From NCBI GenBank assembly GCA_024236495.1, contig JACKKJ010000002.1:587001-651000 (forward strand): a stretch of 64,000 nt of DNA. Direction: 5' to 3'. Origin of the DNA: Paracoccaceae bacterium (GTDB taxonomy: Bacteria > Pseudomonadota > Alphaproteobacteria > Rhodobacterales > Rhodobacteraceae). Below, one piece after another: positions 1 to 8,324 of the stretch (positions within the stretch are counted from its first letter, which is position 1; each line of letters begins with the position of its first letter). The position numbers and the translations under genes are program-made. Under the pieces are notes generated by a model that did no database searches, was not told the DNA's origin, and saw only the letters and a list, made by a program, of their open reading frames with translations.

Positions 1-474
1 CCCTATGCCGAGGTCGACGTGGACGCGCTGGCACGAGAACAGCGGCTGACCGCGCCGGAGTATTCGGGGATGACCGGGGATGGTACATCGTTTCTGATGC
101 GTGCCGGTGTCGCCCGACCGCTGTCCGAGGGTGGCGGAGAGGCGGAAGACGTCACGACAGAGCTCAGGACACCCCGCGGGCTGGACGTATCCATGCGCGC
201 CGGCATGGGAAAGATCGACCCTGCCAGCGCAACCATGCGGCTGAGCGGCGGGGTCAGCATCGAAACCTCCACCGGCTACACGATCACAGCTACCGGCCTT
301 GTCGCATCCACCGCGCAGACCGAAGTCGTATCCGACGGGGCGGTGACCGCCAACGCGCCGTTCGGCACCCTTGACGCGGGCAGCATGACACTTACCTCCG
401 CCTCTGACGATCCGGCTGCCTACGTTCTGGTTTTCAACCAGGGGGTCAAGCTGATATACGATCCGAAGAATTGA
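1..474 (+). CDS. lptC: LptC, LPS export periplasmic/membrane-anchored protein (5'-truncated by window edge)
   Basis: The reading frame is open from base 1, so the N-terminal membrane anchor lies upstream of the window and 157 residues are seen. LptC sits in the inner membrane, takes lipopolysaccharide from the LptBFG transporter and passes it to LptA. The visible part has the alternating hydrophobic/polar beta-strand pattern of the LptC/OstA jellyroll, for example around the GVSIETSTGY and GLVASTAQTE segments. It is followed 7 bases later by lptA and then lptB, the usual alphaproteobacterial order, which is the strongest evidence for the call. The first in-frame ATG-like codons inside the window are not the true start. 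Confidence 0.85.
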   Translation, partial: PYAEVDVDALAREQRLTAPEYSGMTGDGTSFLMRAGVARPLSEGGGEAEDVTTELRTPRGLDVSMRAGMGKIDPASATMRLSGGVSIETSTGYTITATGLVASTAQTEVVSDGAVTANAPFGTLDAGSMTLTSASDDPAAYVLVFNQGVKLIYDPKN

Positions 475-481
475 GGTAACG

Positions 482-976
482 ATGTCTGTTCGCGCGATCA
501 CGATTGCCCTGTGCCTGACGCTTTGTGCCGGCTCGCAGGCGCTTGCGCAGGGGGCAGAGATCGCATTTGGCGGGATCCGCGCCGATACCAGCCTGCCGGT
601 CGAGGTTACAGCCGACGGGCTGTCTGTAAGCCAGACCGACGGCGCGGCAGTATTCACCGGCAATGTCGTCGTTTCCCAGGGCGAGATGCGCCTTGGCGCC
701 GACGAGATCCGGGTTGAATACGGCGCGGACGGCCAGAGCCGGATCGAACGCCTGATCGCCAGCGGAAATGTCGTTCTGACCAGCGGTGCCGATGCGGCCA
801 AGGCGGACAAGGCCGAATACAGCGTAGACAGCGGCGAGATCGTCATGGCCGGGTCGGTGCTGCTGACCCAGGGCTCGACCGTCCTTTCGGGCGAAACGCT
901 TGCGCTCAACCTTGCTGCCGGAACGGGCCAGATGGGGGGTCGCGTCAAGACCGTCCTGACGCCCGGAGGCAACTGA
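482..976 (+). CDS. lptA: LptA, periplasmic LPS transport protein
   Basis: Encodes 164 residues. Residues 1-22 form a signal peptide (hydrophobic core ITIALCLTLCA, cleavage likely after SQALAQ). The rest is one OstA/LptA beta-jellyroll domain (about residues 35-150) with the repeated strand pattern VTADGLSVSQ and GNVVVSQGEM typical of the family. LptA polymerises into the periplasmic bridge that carries LPS from LptC to LptD. The gene starts 7 bases after lptC, and its TGA overlaps the lptB ATG by one base, so the three genes are probably translated from one message. Start chosen at the ATG that gives a proper signal peptide. Confidence 0.93.
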   Translation: MSVRAITIALCLTLCAGSQALAQGAEIAFGGIRADTSLPVEVTADGLSVSQTDGAAVFTGNVVVSQGEMRLGADEIRVEYGADGQSRIERLIASGNVVLTSGADAAKADKAEYSVDSGEIVMAGSVLLTQGSTVLSGETLALNLAAGTGQMGGRVKTVLTPGGN

Positions 977-1737
977 TGGCCGGGCGCCCGGAACTGACCG
1001 TTGCCGAAGGCAGCGCCGGGCTGCGAATCCTGCACCTGCGCAAGAGCTATCGCCGACGTCCGGTGATCCGCGATGTCACGCTGGACCTGAACCGGGGCGA
1101 GGTCGTCGCACTGCTTGGGCCGAACGGTTCAGGCAAGACAACCTGTTTTTACAACATCGCCGGCCTGATCACGCCGGACAGCGGCCAGATCATCATCGAC
1201 GGTCGCGACGTGACCGGCCTGCCGATGTATCGCCGCGCGCGGCTGGGGATCGGCTATCTCCCGCAGGAAGTGTCGATCTTCCGCGGACTGTCGGTGGAAG
1301 ACAACATTCTGGCGGTTCTCGAAATCACCGTGAAGGATCACCACAAGCAGCGCGAACGGCTTGAGGAGTTGTTGTCGGAGTTCTCGATCACCCATCTTCG
1401 CCGCGCGCCTGCACTGTCGCTTTCCGGCGGTGAACGGCGCCGGGTGGAGATCGCGCGCTGCCTTGCCGCAGACCCCAAGTACCTGCTTCTCGACGAACCC
1501 TTCGCCGGCGTCGACCCGATTTCCGTGGGCGACATCCGGACACTGGTCCACGATCTGAAGGACCGGGGCATCGGCGTCCTGATTACCGATCACAACGTGC
1601 GCGACACGCTGGAAATCGTTGACCGCGCCTACATCCTGCACGATGGCGCCGTATTGATGAGCGGGACAGCGGACGAGGTCGTGCGCGACGAGAACGTCCG
1701 CCGCGTCTATCTTGGCCAAAACTTCCGCATCTCCTGA
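976..1737 (+). CDS. lptB: LptB, LPS export ABC transporter ATPase
   Basis: Encodes 253 residues, the usual length. It is the cytoplasmic ATPase that drives LPS extraction by LptFG. Visible motifs: Walker A GPNGSGKTT (residues 48-56), Q-loop in YLPQEVSIF, ABC signature LSGGERRR, Walker B LLLDEPFAGVD, and the switch His in LITDHNVRDT. The YLPQE-x-SIFRGLSVEDN stretch is characteristic of LptB among ABC ATPases. The start codon overlaps the lptA stop (TGATG), and the 3' end overlaps the rpoN start by 26 bases. LptF/LptG are not in the window, as expected, since they are normally elsewhere. Confidence 0.96.
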   Translation: MAGRPELTVAEGSAGLRILHLRKSYRRRPVIRDVTLDLNRGEVVALLGPNGSGKTTCFYNIAGLITPDSGQIIIDGRDVTGLPMYRRARLGIGYLPQEVSIFRGLSVEDNILAVLEITVKDHHKQRERLEELLSEFSITHLRRAPALSLSGGERRRVEIARCLAADPKYLLLDEPFAGVDPISVGDIRTLVHDLKDRGIGVLITDHNVRDTLEIVDRAYILHDGAVLMSGTADEVVRDENVRRVYLGQNFRIS

Positions 1738-3028
1738 GACGGCGGGCAAGGGTCCGCTTTCGCAGAAGGTCTCGCTGCGACAAAAGCATCGGCTGAGCCT
1801 GACCCCGGCGATGCGGATGGGCCTGCGCGTGCTGGCACTGCCGACCGAGACCCTGACCGAAGAGATTCTCCGCGAGGCAGAGGTCAACCCTTGCCTGATG
1901 GTGGAAAGCTGGCCGACTTCCTCCGCCTATGAGGTTGCGCTGGAAACGGCCGCCGCGCCTGAAGGTCTAAGTCAGTCTTTGCTTCGGCAGCTGGGGATGC
2001 AGCGCCTGGATGCCGATGTGAAGGAGGCCGCGCGCGTGATCGTCGCGGAACTGCGCGCCGACGGCTATCTCGATGCTTCGCTTGAGGAACTGGTGTCCGA
2101 CTACGGGATCGCGAAACCGCTGCTGGCTGCCGCGCTTGCGGCTGTACAAAGCTGCGAGCCTTGCGGTGTGGGCGCCCGGAACCTGGCGGAATGCCTTGCG
2201 CTGCAACTTCGCGATGCAGGGCTTTCGGCCGCCAGGGCGGCGCAGGTCGTCGCGTGTCTGGGCGATTTTGCCGAGGGCCGATGGAACAGGGTCATGACCG
2301 CCCTGAAGGTTTCCGAGGAAGAAGCACAGCGGATCGGCGCCCTCTTGCGCGGGTTAAGCCCTTATCCGGTCAACACAACATTCGAGCACCTGTCCACCCG
2401 CGTGCCGGAAGTCGTCGTTGAACGCGGCCCCGAGGGCCAGACGTCGGTGCGGCTAAACCCGGAAGCCCTGCCGACGCTCTCGCTTGCAGGTGCCGGGAGT
2501 GGCCTGGCGCAACAGGCAGAGCAGGCCCGACGCATCGTCGAGGCCATCGCTGCCCGCCAGGCGACGCTTCTGCGAATCACCGGGGCGATCGTGGATCATC
2601 AGGCGCGGTTCTTTGCGACCGATACGGCCAGCATGACCCCGCTAAGCCGCGCCGACATTGCCCGAATCCTCGGACTGCACGCATCGACGGTTGGACGCGC
2701 GTTGGCGGGCAAGGCACTTTTGTTTCGCGGTCACGTCTACCCGCTGTCGCAGTTCTTTCCCTCCTCCCTCGGCCCCCTTGATGCGGCGGTCTCCAGCTTC
2801 GACGCGCAACGTCGCATCCGCGCGCTGGTCATGGCGGAAGATCCCGAACACCCCCTTGCGGACGAAGAGATTCGTACACAGTTGAAGAAGGATGGCGTTG
2901 ACATGGCACGCCGAACTGTCGCCAAATATCGCAAATGCATGCGCATACCTTCATCCCACGAACGTCGTCGTCGGAAGGTTTCCCGAACGGGCCGCGGTCA
3001 GCCCGTGCGCGCGCAATCAACCCCCTGA
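1712..3028 (+). CDS. rpoN: RNA polymerase sigma-54 factor RpoN
   Basis: Encodes 438 residues if started at the TTG inside lptB; that start is needed to keep region I, the activator-sensing segment rich in Leu/Gln (LSQKVSLRQKHRLSLTP). The core-binding domain follows (about 80-270), then the DNA-binding part with the RpoN box ARRTVAKYR near residue 395, which reads the -24 promoter element. About 30 basic residues follow the box, a little longer than usual. Sigma-54 serves nitrogen and other regulated promoters with enhancer-binding ATPases. Gene order lptB-rpoN-hpf-ptsN is standard for Proteobacteria. The next ATG in frame would remove part of region I and is less likely. Confidence 0.93.
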   Translation: MAKTSASPETAGKGPLSQKVSLRQKHRLSLTPAMRMGLRVLALPTETLTEEILREAEVNPCLMVESWPTSSAYEVALETAAAPEGLSQSLLRQLGMQRLDADVKEAARVIVAELRADGYLDASLEELVSDYGIAKPLLAAALAAVQSCEPCGVGARNLAECLALQLRDAGLSAARAAQVVACLGDFAEGRWNRVMTALKVSEEEAQRIGALLRGLSPYPVNTTFEHLSTRVPEVVVERGPEGQTSVRLNPEALPTLSLAGAGSGLAQQAEQARRIVEAIAARQATLLRITGAIVDHQARFFATDTASMTPLSRADIARILGLHASTVGRALAGKALLFRGHVYPLSQFFPSSLGPLDAAVSSFDAQRRIRALVMAEDPEHPLADEEIRTQLKKDGVDMARRTVAKYRKCMRIPSSHERRRRKVSRTGRGQPVRAQSTP

Positions 3029-3087
3029 ATTCAACCGGATCCTCACCCATTTCGCGGGGAGGATTCATCACGTCCCAAGGAGGAAAC

Positions 3088-3663
3088 ATGCGTTATCAGA
3101 TCAGCGGAAAACAGATTGATGTAGGGGACGCGCTGCAGTCGCATGTGAAGACCGAGATGGCTGAGACGATCGGCAAGTATTCGCAACGACCGACCGACGC
3201 CGTCGTCGTCTTTTCGCGCGATGCACATGAATACGTCTGCGAAGCCACGGTCCATCTGTCGACCGGCCTGACCGTTTCTGCACGCGCCGCAGCGACCGAA
3301 GTCTATGCCGCGGCGGACAACTGCATCGAAAAGATGGACAAGCAGCTTCGCCGATACAAGCGCCGCCTGCGCGACCATCACCGCGATCGGTCCGAACCCG
3401 TTGAATTCGCCGGGGCACCCATGTATGTGCTCGCCGCGAATGATGATGATGAGGAACGGGAGACCGATACGCTTCAGCCGATGATCATTGCCGAGATGGA
3501 GACGAAGATACCTTCGCTTTCCGTCGGAGAGGCAGTCATGCAGATGGAGCTTGCCGGGGCGCCGGTTCTGGTCTTTCGCAATGAAAAGCATGGCGGCGTG
3601 AATGTCGTTCATCGTCGCGAAGACGGGAATGTCGGCTGGATCGATCCCGTAGACGCAAAGTGA
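3088..3663 (+). CDS. hpf: Ribosome hibernation promoting factor, long form (HPF)
   Basis: Encodes 191 residues. The N-terminal S30AE/YfiA domain (residues 1-100, beginning MRYQISGKQIDVGDALQSHV) binds the 30S decoding centre. The C-terminal domain (about 125-190, with NVVHRREDGNVGWIDP) is the dimerisation domain of long HPF, which joins two 70S ribosomes into 100S dimers in stationary phase. Start is fixed by a near-perfect Shine-Dalgarno AAGGAGG at 3078-3084, the strongest in this operon, allowing high translation independent of rpoN. The in-frame upstream codons from 2935 overlap rpoN and are not used. Confidence 0.94.
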   Translation: MRYQISGKQIDVGDALQSHVKTEMAETIGKYSQRPTDAVVVFSRDAHEYVCEATVHLSTGLTVSARAAATEVYAAADNCIEKMDKQLRRYKRRLRDHHRDRSEPVEFAGAPMYVLAANDDDEERETDTLQPMIIAEMETKIPSLSVGEAVMQMELAGAPVLVFRNEKHGGVNVVHRREDGNVGWIDPVDAK

Positions 3664-3697
3664 ACCGGCATCGCCGCGGCGAAGGACAGTAAGGCGC

Positions 3698-4162
3698 ATG
3701 GAACTGACAAGCCTGTTGAAGCCCTCCGCGGTGAAGGTGTTCGGCCAGACCACCAGCAAGAAACGCCTGTTTCAGGATCTGGCCGACATTGCCCATACGG
3801 TCTACGGGTTGGACGCGACCGAAACGGTCGACGCTCTGCAGGAGCGCGAAAGCCTTGGCCCCACCGGTGTGGGCCATGGCGTCGCGCTTCCCCATGCCCG
3901 GCTTCACGGGCTTGATCGCGTGGTCGGTGTCTTCATGCGTCTTGAAAAACCGATGGACTTCGATTCGGTCGATCGCCAGCCGGTCGATCTTGTCTTTGCC
4001 CTGTTCGCACCGAAGGATTCCGGGGTCGAACATCTCAAAGCGCTGGCGCTGGTATCGCGAACCATGCGCGACGGCGCGACCTGCGCCAAGCTCAGGGCAA
4101 ACTCCGACACTGCGGCACTGCATGCGGTGCTGACAGAAGCCCGCCCCAGTCAGGCGGCCTGA
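3698..4162 (+). CDS. ptsN: PTS IIA-like nitrogen regulatory protein PtsN (EIIA-Ntr)
   Basis: Encodes 154 residues, the family length, one PTS EIIA type-2 domain. The phosphorylated histidine is His66 in GVALPHARL. EIIA-Ntr takes phosphate from EI-Ntr/NPr and regulates potassium transport, nitrogen and carbon responses rather than importing a sugar. It is the last gene of the rpoN group. Its 3' end overlaps the end of the convergent sulfotransferase gene by 13 bases, so no terminator fits between them. Confidence 0.94.
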   Translation: MELTSLLKPSAVKVFGQTTSKKRLFQDLADIAHTVYGLDATETVDALQERESLGPTGVGHGVALPHARLHGLDRVVGVFMRLEKPMDFDSVDRQPVDLVFALFAPKDSGVEHLKALALVSRTMRDGATCAKLRANSDTAALHAVLTEARPSQAA

Positions 4163-5562
4163 TCGCCCCAGCGACCGAAACCGAAGACAAGATAGTCGCG
4201 CGGATAGGCCGCGCGCGCGGCCTTTTCGACCTCCTCGTCATAAATCTCGGCCAGTGCGGCTTGCGGTGCATCCGGTGCAAGGTCCGGCATCGCAAGCCCA
4301 AGCGACCCCACAAGCTGCGCAAGCGTATCCGCCAGCGTTTCCTCTCGCGCGATCAGGTCGGGCGGTGCGAATTGCGTGAAGCCCGCGACCAGGGCGGACT
4401 GGCTGGCCCAGGCGGGATCGGGCCGGATCGACGCCTGGCCGTTCAGCGAAGCGCGGAGGAAGGCCAGGAACCCCAGGAATGCATCGCGCCGCACGTCCAC
4501 GGCGATCCTGCCCGCGGAATCGGGGCGCGGCAGATCAAGGCCGTGCGCACGCTTCAGGTAGTCGCGGAACTCGGCTGCGGCGGCGTTTGCCATGAAGTCC
4601 TCGAACACGCGGTGCGCGCGCACGACGGGGTGGCTGAGAACGGTGAAACCGCGATGCCCGGGACGGGCGCGCATCCAGTCTCGCAGGGTCTTCTGGGTAA
4701 AGCCGCCCTCGACCCCGCCGCCAAGCGCATCGAGCCAGCGGGTCACGCGGTCCGTCGGTCCGCCCCGAACCGGCATGAAAAGAACCGGTGCGCGCCGCGC
4801 GGCAACGAACCCCGGAACGCCGGGCCCGCGGCGCGGCTCCAGGTTCGGGGTCCGCGACAGATTGAAATGATCCACGCGCGCAAGTGCCGCCTCCATCTCC
4901 TCAGGGTTGGAAACCAGGTCGGCAAGATCCCCGGGGTTCTGCTTCACCAGCCGCGTCGAGGGTTTTACACCAGCGTCCGACACGCCAAGCCAAACGGCAA
5001 GGCCACCAAGCACCTCAGGCTGGCGCACGTCATCGTAGTCCAGGTAATAGGCCGTCTGCCCCGTCGTCTGAAGAAGCCGCAGCACCGACAACTGAAAGCC
5101 CTGAAGATCCTCCAGGTAGCCGTCGAATTCCGCGGCGTCGAAACTGACGCGGCCCGACTTGCGGTCCCGCGCCCGGCCAAGCTTCCATTGCCCGGTCTGC
5201 CGCGCGATCTTGAGACTGACATAGCTTTCCAGGGGGTTGCGCGTCAGTACGATCTTGGCGCAACGCGGGTCGCGCATCACGCGCTCAAAGATGCGCGGGT
5301 CATGGTCGGGAAAATAGCGAAATCCGTTCAACCCCTCGGCCGCGACGATCCGGTCAAGCATCTGGCCGGGGTCGCGTTCCCGCTGCTCAAGGGTCACACC
5401 GAGAACCGCCGATTTGCGGGGGCCGCCGACGAATCGCGGGTTGAACGCCTCTCCGTGGCAGCAAAGGCCCGGGATCGCGTTCAGGCTTTCTTCCAGAAGG
5501 TTGGACCCCGTGCGCATGGCGGCAAGGATCACGAAACTGTGGAACCGCCCCGCCCCGGTCAC
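4150..5562 (-). CDS. Sulfotransferase family protein (NodH-like), probable polysaccharide sulfotransferase
   Basis: Encodes 470 residues from a GTG start 2 bases after the upstream glycosyltransferase stop. Sulfotransferases move sulfate from PAPS to a sugar hydroxyl. The N-terminal half has both PAPS-binding elements: a 5'-phosphosulfate loop AAMRTGSNLLE (residues 14-24) and a 3'-phosphate motif IVLTRNPLESYVSLK (about 104-118). The second half (240-470) has no clear second PAPS site and ends in DYLVFGFGRWG; it may position the acceptor. Length is about twice that of a minimal sulfotransferase domain. It lies with glycosyltransferases and a cysQ gene, which would clear the PAP product. The acceptor cannot be read from sequence. 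Confidence 0.8.
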   Translation of the reverse strand: MTGAGRFHSFVILAAMRTGSNLLEESLNAIPGLCCHGEAFNPRFVGGPRKSAVLGVTLEQRERDPGQMLDRIVAAEGLNGFRYFPDHDPRIFERVMRDPRCAKIVLTRNPLESYVSLKIARQTGQWKLGRARDRKSGRVSFDAAEFDGYLEDLQGFQLSVLRLLQTTGQTAYYLDYDDVRQPEVLGGLAVWLGVSDAGVKPSTRLVKQNPGDLADLVSNPEEMEAALARVDHFNLSRTPNLEPRRGPGVPGFVAARRAPVLFMPVRGGPTDRVTRWLDALGGGVEGGFTQKTLRDWMRARPGHRGFTVLSHPVVRAHRVFEDFMANAAAAEFRDYLKRAHGLDLPRPDSAGRIAVDVRRDAFLGFLAFLRASLNGQASIRPDPAWASQSALVAGFTQFAPPDLIAREETLADTLAQLVGSLGLAMPDLAPDAPQAALAEIYDEEVEKAARAAYPRDYLVFGFGRWGDQAA

Positions 5563-5564
5563 GA

Positions 5565-7262
5565 TCAGCGCACCAGATAGGGCCGCGCGCGTTCCGGCGG
5601 TGCGGCAAGCATGTCGTCGATCTGCGAATAGTCCCCGACGAGCGTCGGGAGCATGCCCTGGTTCTTCAGGCGTTGCAGAAAGGCCGTCAGGCCCGTCAGG
5701 TCCACCATGCGCGGCACTTCGGCCAGGCGGTGTGGCGCGCGCGGGTTGATTTCATCGAAGACGGACTGGATCGCATCCATCGGGTTCTCGACGAAATCTG
5801 CCAGCGACCAGATCCGGACCGATGCCTTCACCCCCGGTGCCCGAAGTACCGCAAGCATATCGGATTCGACACGCTGCAGGCGCGCGGCTTCGCGGCGGAT
5901 GGCGGTGAAATCGCCTTTGACGCCTGACAGGGCCACCGCCCATGCGCCTGTCACCACCGAAAGCTGTGCATTGGCATCGCCCGCCATGAACCCGACGCCC
6001 GCAAGATTGTCGCCGGCGCAACTCAGAAAGCACTGACGTTCGCCCCGCGTGTTCCACAGCAGGTTCGTCAGGAACGCACGCGGATTATAGTCACGCAGGG
6101 CAGCGCTGTCGCTCAGAGCGCCATTGAAGACCGAGTCCCCGCCTGCGAATTCCGCACGCCCGGGCGCGAAGAGGTGCCCATGGGCACGAAGGCCCAGGGT
6201 CTTCGACAGCCAGGCATCGAAATCCTCGAAGAGCGCGGAAAACCCATGGAACACCGAATAGGGTCCGGCGGTTCGACCCGTTTCATGGCTTGCCCGTGGG
6301 AAGCGGCTTTGCATGTATAGCCCCGGGCGCCCGAGCTTGCGCCGTTCCGCAGCCTTGGCGAACAGCCGGTCGATCTTGCCGGGGCTTGGCTCAGACACCC
6401 GATGCTCTGACACGGTGCGGCTCAGGAAGGCGGAATATAGTCCGGTCGCCCCGGGCCAGATCTTGCGCGCGACGAAGCATTCCGATCGGCGCAAGAGCTG
6501 CAGATGATCGTCGTAGAAGACATGTGGCATGCCTTCGTGGTCGAACTTCGCGAGCGTTAGCGGCCTGCTTTCGATCTGGGTGGAATGAAGCCTTGCCAGC
6601 GTCTGAAAGTAGCTTTCGTCAGGGATCCAGACACGACGAAAGTAGCGGTCATAGATCGGCCGGTTTGGATCGTTGAGGATCGCCGAGAGCGTCCTTCGTG
6701 TCAGGCACCACCACTGCGATCCCAGGTGCGGGACCAGCCCGAGAGGGATGTGCCGCTTGACGCCAAGGCGCCGCTGCAGCCGCGTATAGCCGTCGAAAAG
6801 CCGGCGCTGCCGCCGCCAGGAGAACGGAAAGCGGAGCGTGAAACGTTCGCCGTCCAACCCGCCAGCCGTCCAGCCCACATCGGACGTGGTCACGCTTTCG
6901 ATGAAGTCGGTTTCGGGTTGGGCCGCGAGATATGCCTGAAGCTCCCGCAGCGGCCGCAAGGGCAGGCAGGACCCGGACACCAGGAAGATGTGCTGCACCT
7001 CAGGATGAAACGCGAGCATCCGCTCGGCGGCGGCCTGGGTCGCCCGCACCAGGCCGAATGTACCCCACTCACAGGCGTATCGTCTTGAGAAGCTTATGTC
7101 GGCCGAACCGGCGCAGGCCGCCTGCATCGCGTCGAGTTCCTCGCGCGCGACGCGGCTGTCGACATGCACCACCACAGGCGCGCCGTCATCCGCCCAATAC
7201 CGTGCGACGGCCGCTGCGCGGTCAAGTGCCGTATGGCAAAGCATGATGAACCCGACATGCAT
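5565..7262 (-). CDS. GT14-type glycosyltransferase (core-2/I-branching enzyme fold) with long C-terminal module
   Basis: Encodes 565 residues. The N-terminal 270 residues resemble the GT14/branching beta-1,6-N-acetylglucosaminyltransferase fold: GFIMLCHTALDRAAAV at the start, HVDSRV, LVSGSCLPLRPL, GSQWWCLTRRT, and the catalytic-region VWIPDESYFQTL. The C-terminal 290 residues (from about AERRKLGRPGLY) contain a Cys/Asn-rich stretch and resemble the extra domain attached to GT14 in Rhodobacteraceae proteins; its function is unknown to me. Start is the ATG at 7262, with GAGG eight bases upstream, not the TTG just before. It is co-transcribed with the sulfotransferase (2-base gap) and the GT2 protein (10-base gap). 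Confidence 0.78.
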   Translation of the reverse strand: MHVGFIMLCHTALDRAAAVARYWADDGAPVVVHVDSRVAREELDAMQAACAGSADISFSRRYACEWGTFGLVRATQAAAERMLAFHPEVQHIFLVSGSCLPLRPLRELQAYLAAQPETDFIESVTTSDVGWTAGGLDGERFTLRFPFSWRRQRRLFDGYTRLQRRLGVKRHIPLGLVPHLGSQWWCLTRRTLSAILNDPNRPIYDRYFRRVWIPDESYFQTLARLHSTQIESRPLTLAKFDHEGMPHVFYDDHLQLLRRSECFVARKIWPGATGLYSAFLSRTVSEHRVSEPSPGKIDRLFAKAAERRKLGRPGLYMQSRFPRASHETGRTAGPYSVFHGFSALFEDFDAWLSKTLGLRAHGHLFAPGRAEFAGGDSVFNGALSDSAALRDYNPRAFLTNLLWNTRGERQCFLSCAGDNLAGVGFMAGDANAQLSVVTGAWAVALSGVKGDFTAIRREAARLQRVESDMLAVLRAPGVKASVRIWSLADFVENPMDAIQSVFDEINPRAPHRLAEVPRMVDLTGLTAFLQRLKNQGMLPTLVGDYSQIDDMLAAPPERARPYLVR

Positions 7263-7272
7263 CAAGTCAACC

Positions 7273-8283
7273 TCAGGCCCAGCAACCCTTTGACATCAGT
7301 CCCAAAATCTCCAACTGGCGCCAGTTCACATATCTTTCGGACCACTTGCACCAAAGATCGTGATCGTCGTTCAGCGCCTCGGCGTAGCGCAGGTATTCCC
7401 GACCATCCGCAAAATGCTGTTTTCGATCAAGCTCTTCGGCGACCTTGTCGCCGAGGATCGGCAAGAACTTGGCATGAAGGAGACAGCCTGACGCAAGCTC
7501 CCCCCCCTCCCGGTCGAAAAGCAGATTCAGGCTGCGTGGCAAGAGCATGTGGGTCGAATTGACATAGCAGTAGTCGCGCCGCCATTTGACCAGCGGCACC
7601 TTGTTCAGCGATGGCGCCTCGGCGGGCGCATCGGCGAACATGCACCGCGCACGCGGCCCGCCCTGAATCCAGAGATTACCATAGGTAGGATTCTGCGAGA
7701 TCGTGTAGTTGCCGCTGTCGAACCACTGGAGGATCTCGAACGGGTCCTGTCCTTCGCGGTAGGATTGCGCGTCGATTCGTCCACGTGGGTACATGTCCAG
7801 GACCAGCGCCGGAAAGGCGCGGGCACCAAGGCCGTCAAGCCAGTCCGTCAGCGCGCGCAGCGGCCGGGTATCGCAGAAGGGATAGACCAGGAATTCATCC
7901 ATATCGACAGTCAGCGCCCAGCGGCCATGTGCGTGCTTGCGAAGCAGCCATGTCAGCCAGTCCTGCCCATAGCGAGAGCCACGATAGCTCGCCTCGGTCC
8001 GCCACAGCGAAACGTCGCGCTGTTCGGAAAGGTAGTCGCCAGAGCCGTCCGTCGAACCGTTGTCGACCAGAAGGAAATGGCTCACGCCCAGGCGGCGATA
8101 GTAGTCAAGAAAATAGGGTAGCCTGACGCGTTCGTTGCGAAGCGTTCCAAACAGCAGGATCGCATCCGGCGCGAGGAACGGTGTCCGATCGGAAATTGCC
8201 CGAAGTTCGCGTCTTTTCCGAAATGCCCGCCAGAGAAAGCGCTTTCGCCTGGCGCGAAGTCTGTATCGTTCCCAAGCAAGCAT
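7273..8283 (-). CDS. Glycosyltransferase family 2-like (GT92/DUF23-type) protein
   Basis: Encodes 336 residues. Features: a basic N-terminus, then ILLFGTLRNERVRLPYFL and HFLLVDNGSTDGSGDYL, the nucleotide-sugar fold of family 2, and the metal/donor motif TVDMDEFLVYP (about residue 125). This 'RNE..LPYFLDYYRRLGV' arrangement is that of GT2_4/DUF23-type enzymes seen in bacterial polysaccharide loci. No membrane segment is evident, so it is probably cytoplasmic. It sits in a row of four transferases on the same strand. Donor and acceptor cannot be assigned. Confidence 0.78.
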   Translation of the reverse strand: MLAWERYRLRARRKRFLWRAFRKRRELRAISDRTPFLAPDAILLFGTLRNERVRLPYFLDYYRRLGVSHFLLVDNGSTDGSGDYLSEQRDVSLWRTEASYRGSRYGQDWLTWLLRKHAHGRWALTVDMDEFLVYPFCDTRPLRALTDWLDGLGARAFPALVLDMYPRGRIDAQSYREGQDPFEILQWFDSGNYTISQNPTYGNLWIQGGPRARCMFADAPAEAPSLNKVPLVKWRRDYCYVNSTHMLLPRSLNLLFDREGGELASGCLLHAKFLPILGDKVAEELDRKQHFADGREYLRYAEALNDDHDLWCKWSERYVNWRQLEILGLMSKGCWA

Positions 8284-8324
8284 TCTTGTCCCACGGGTTC
8301 AGGCCCAACATTTCTGGAACTCTC

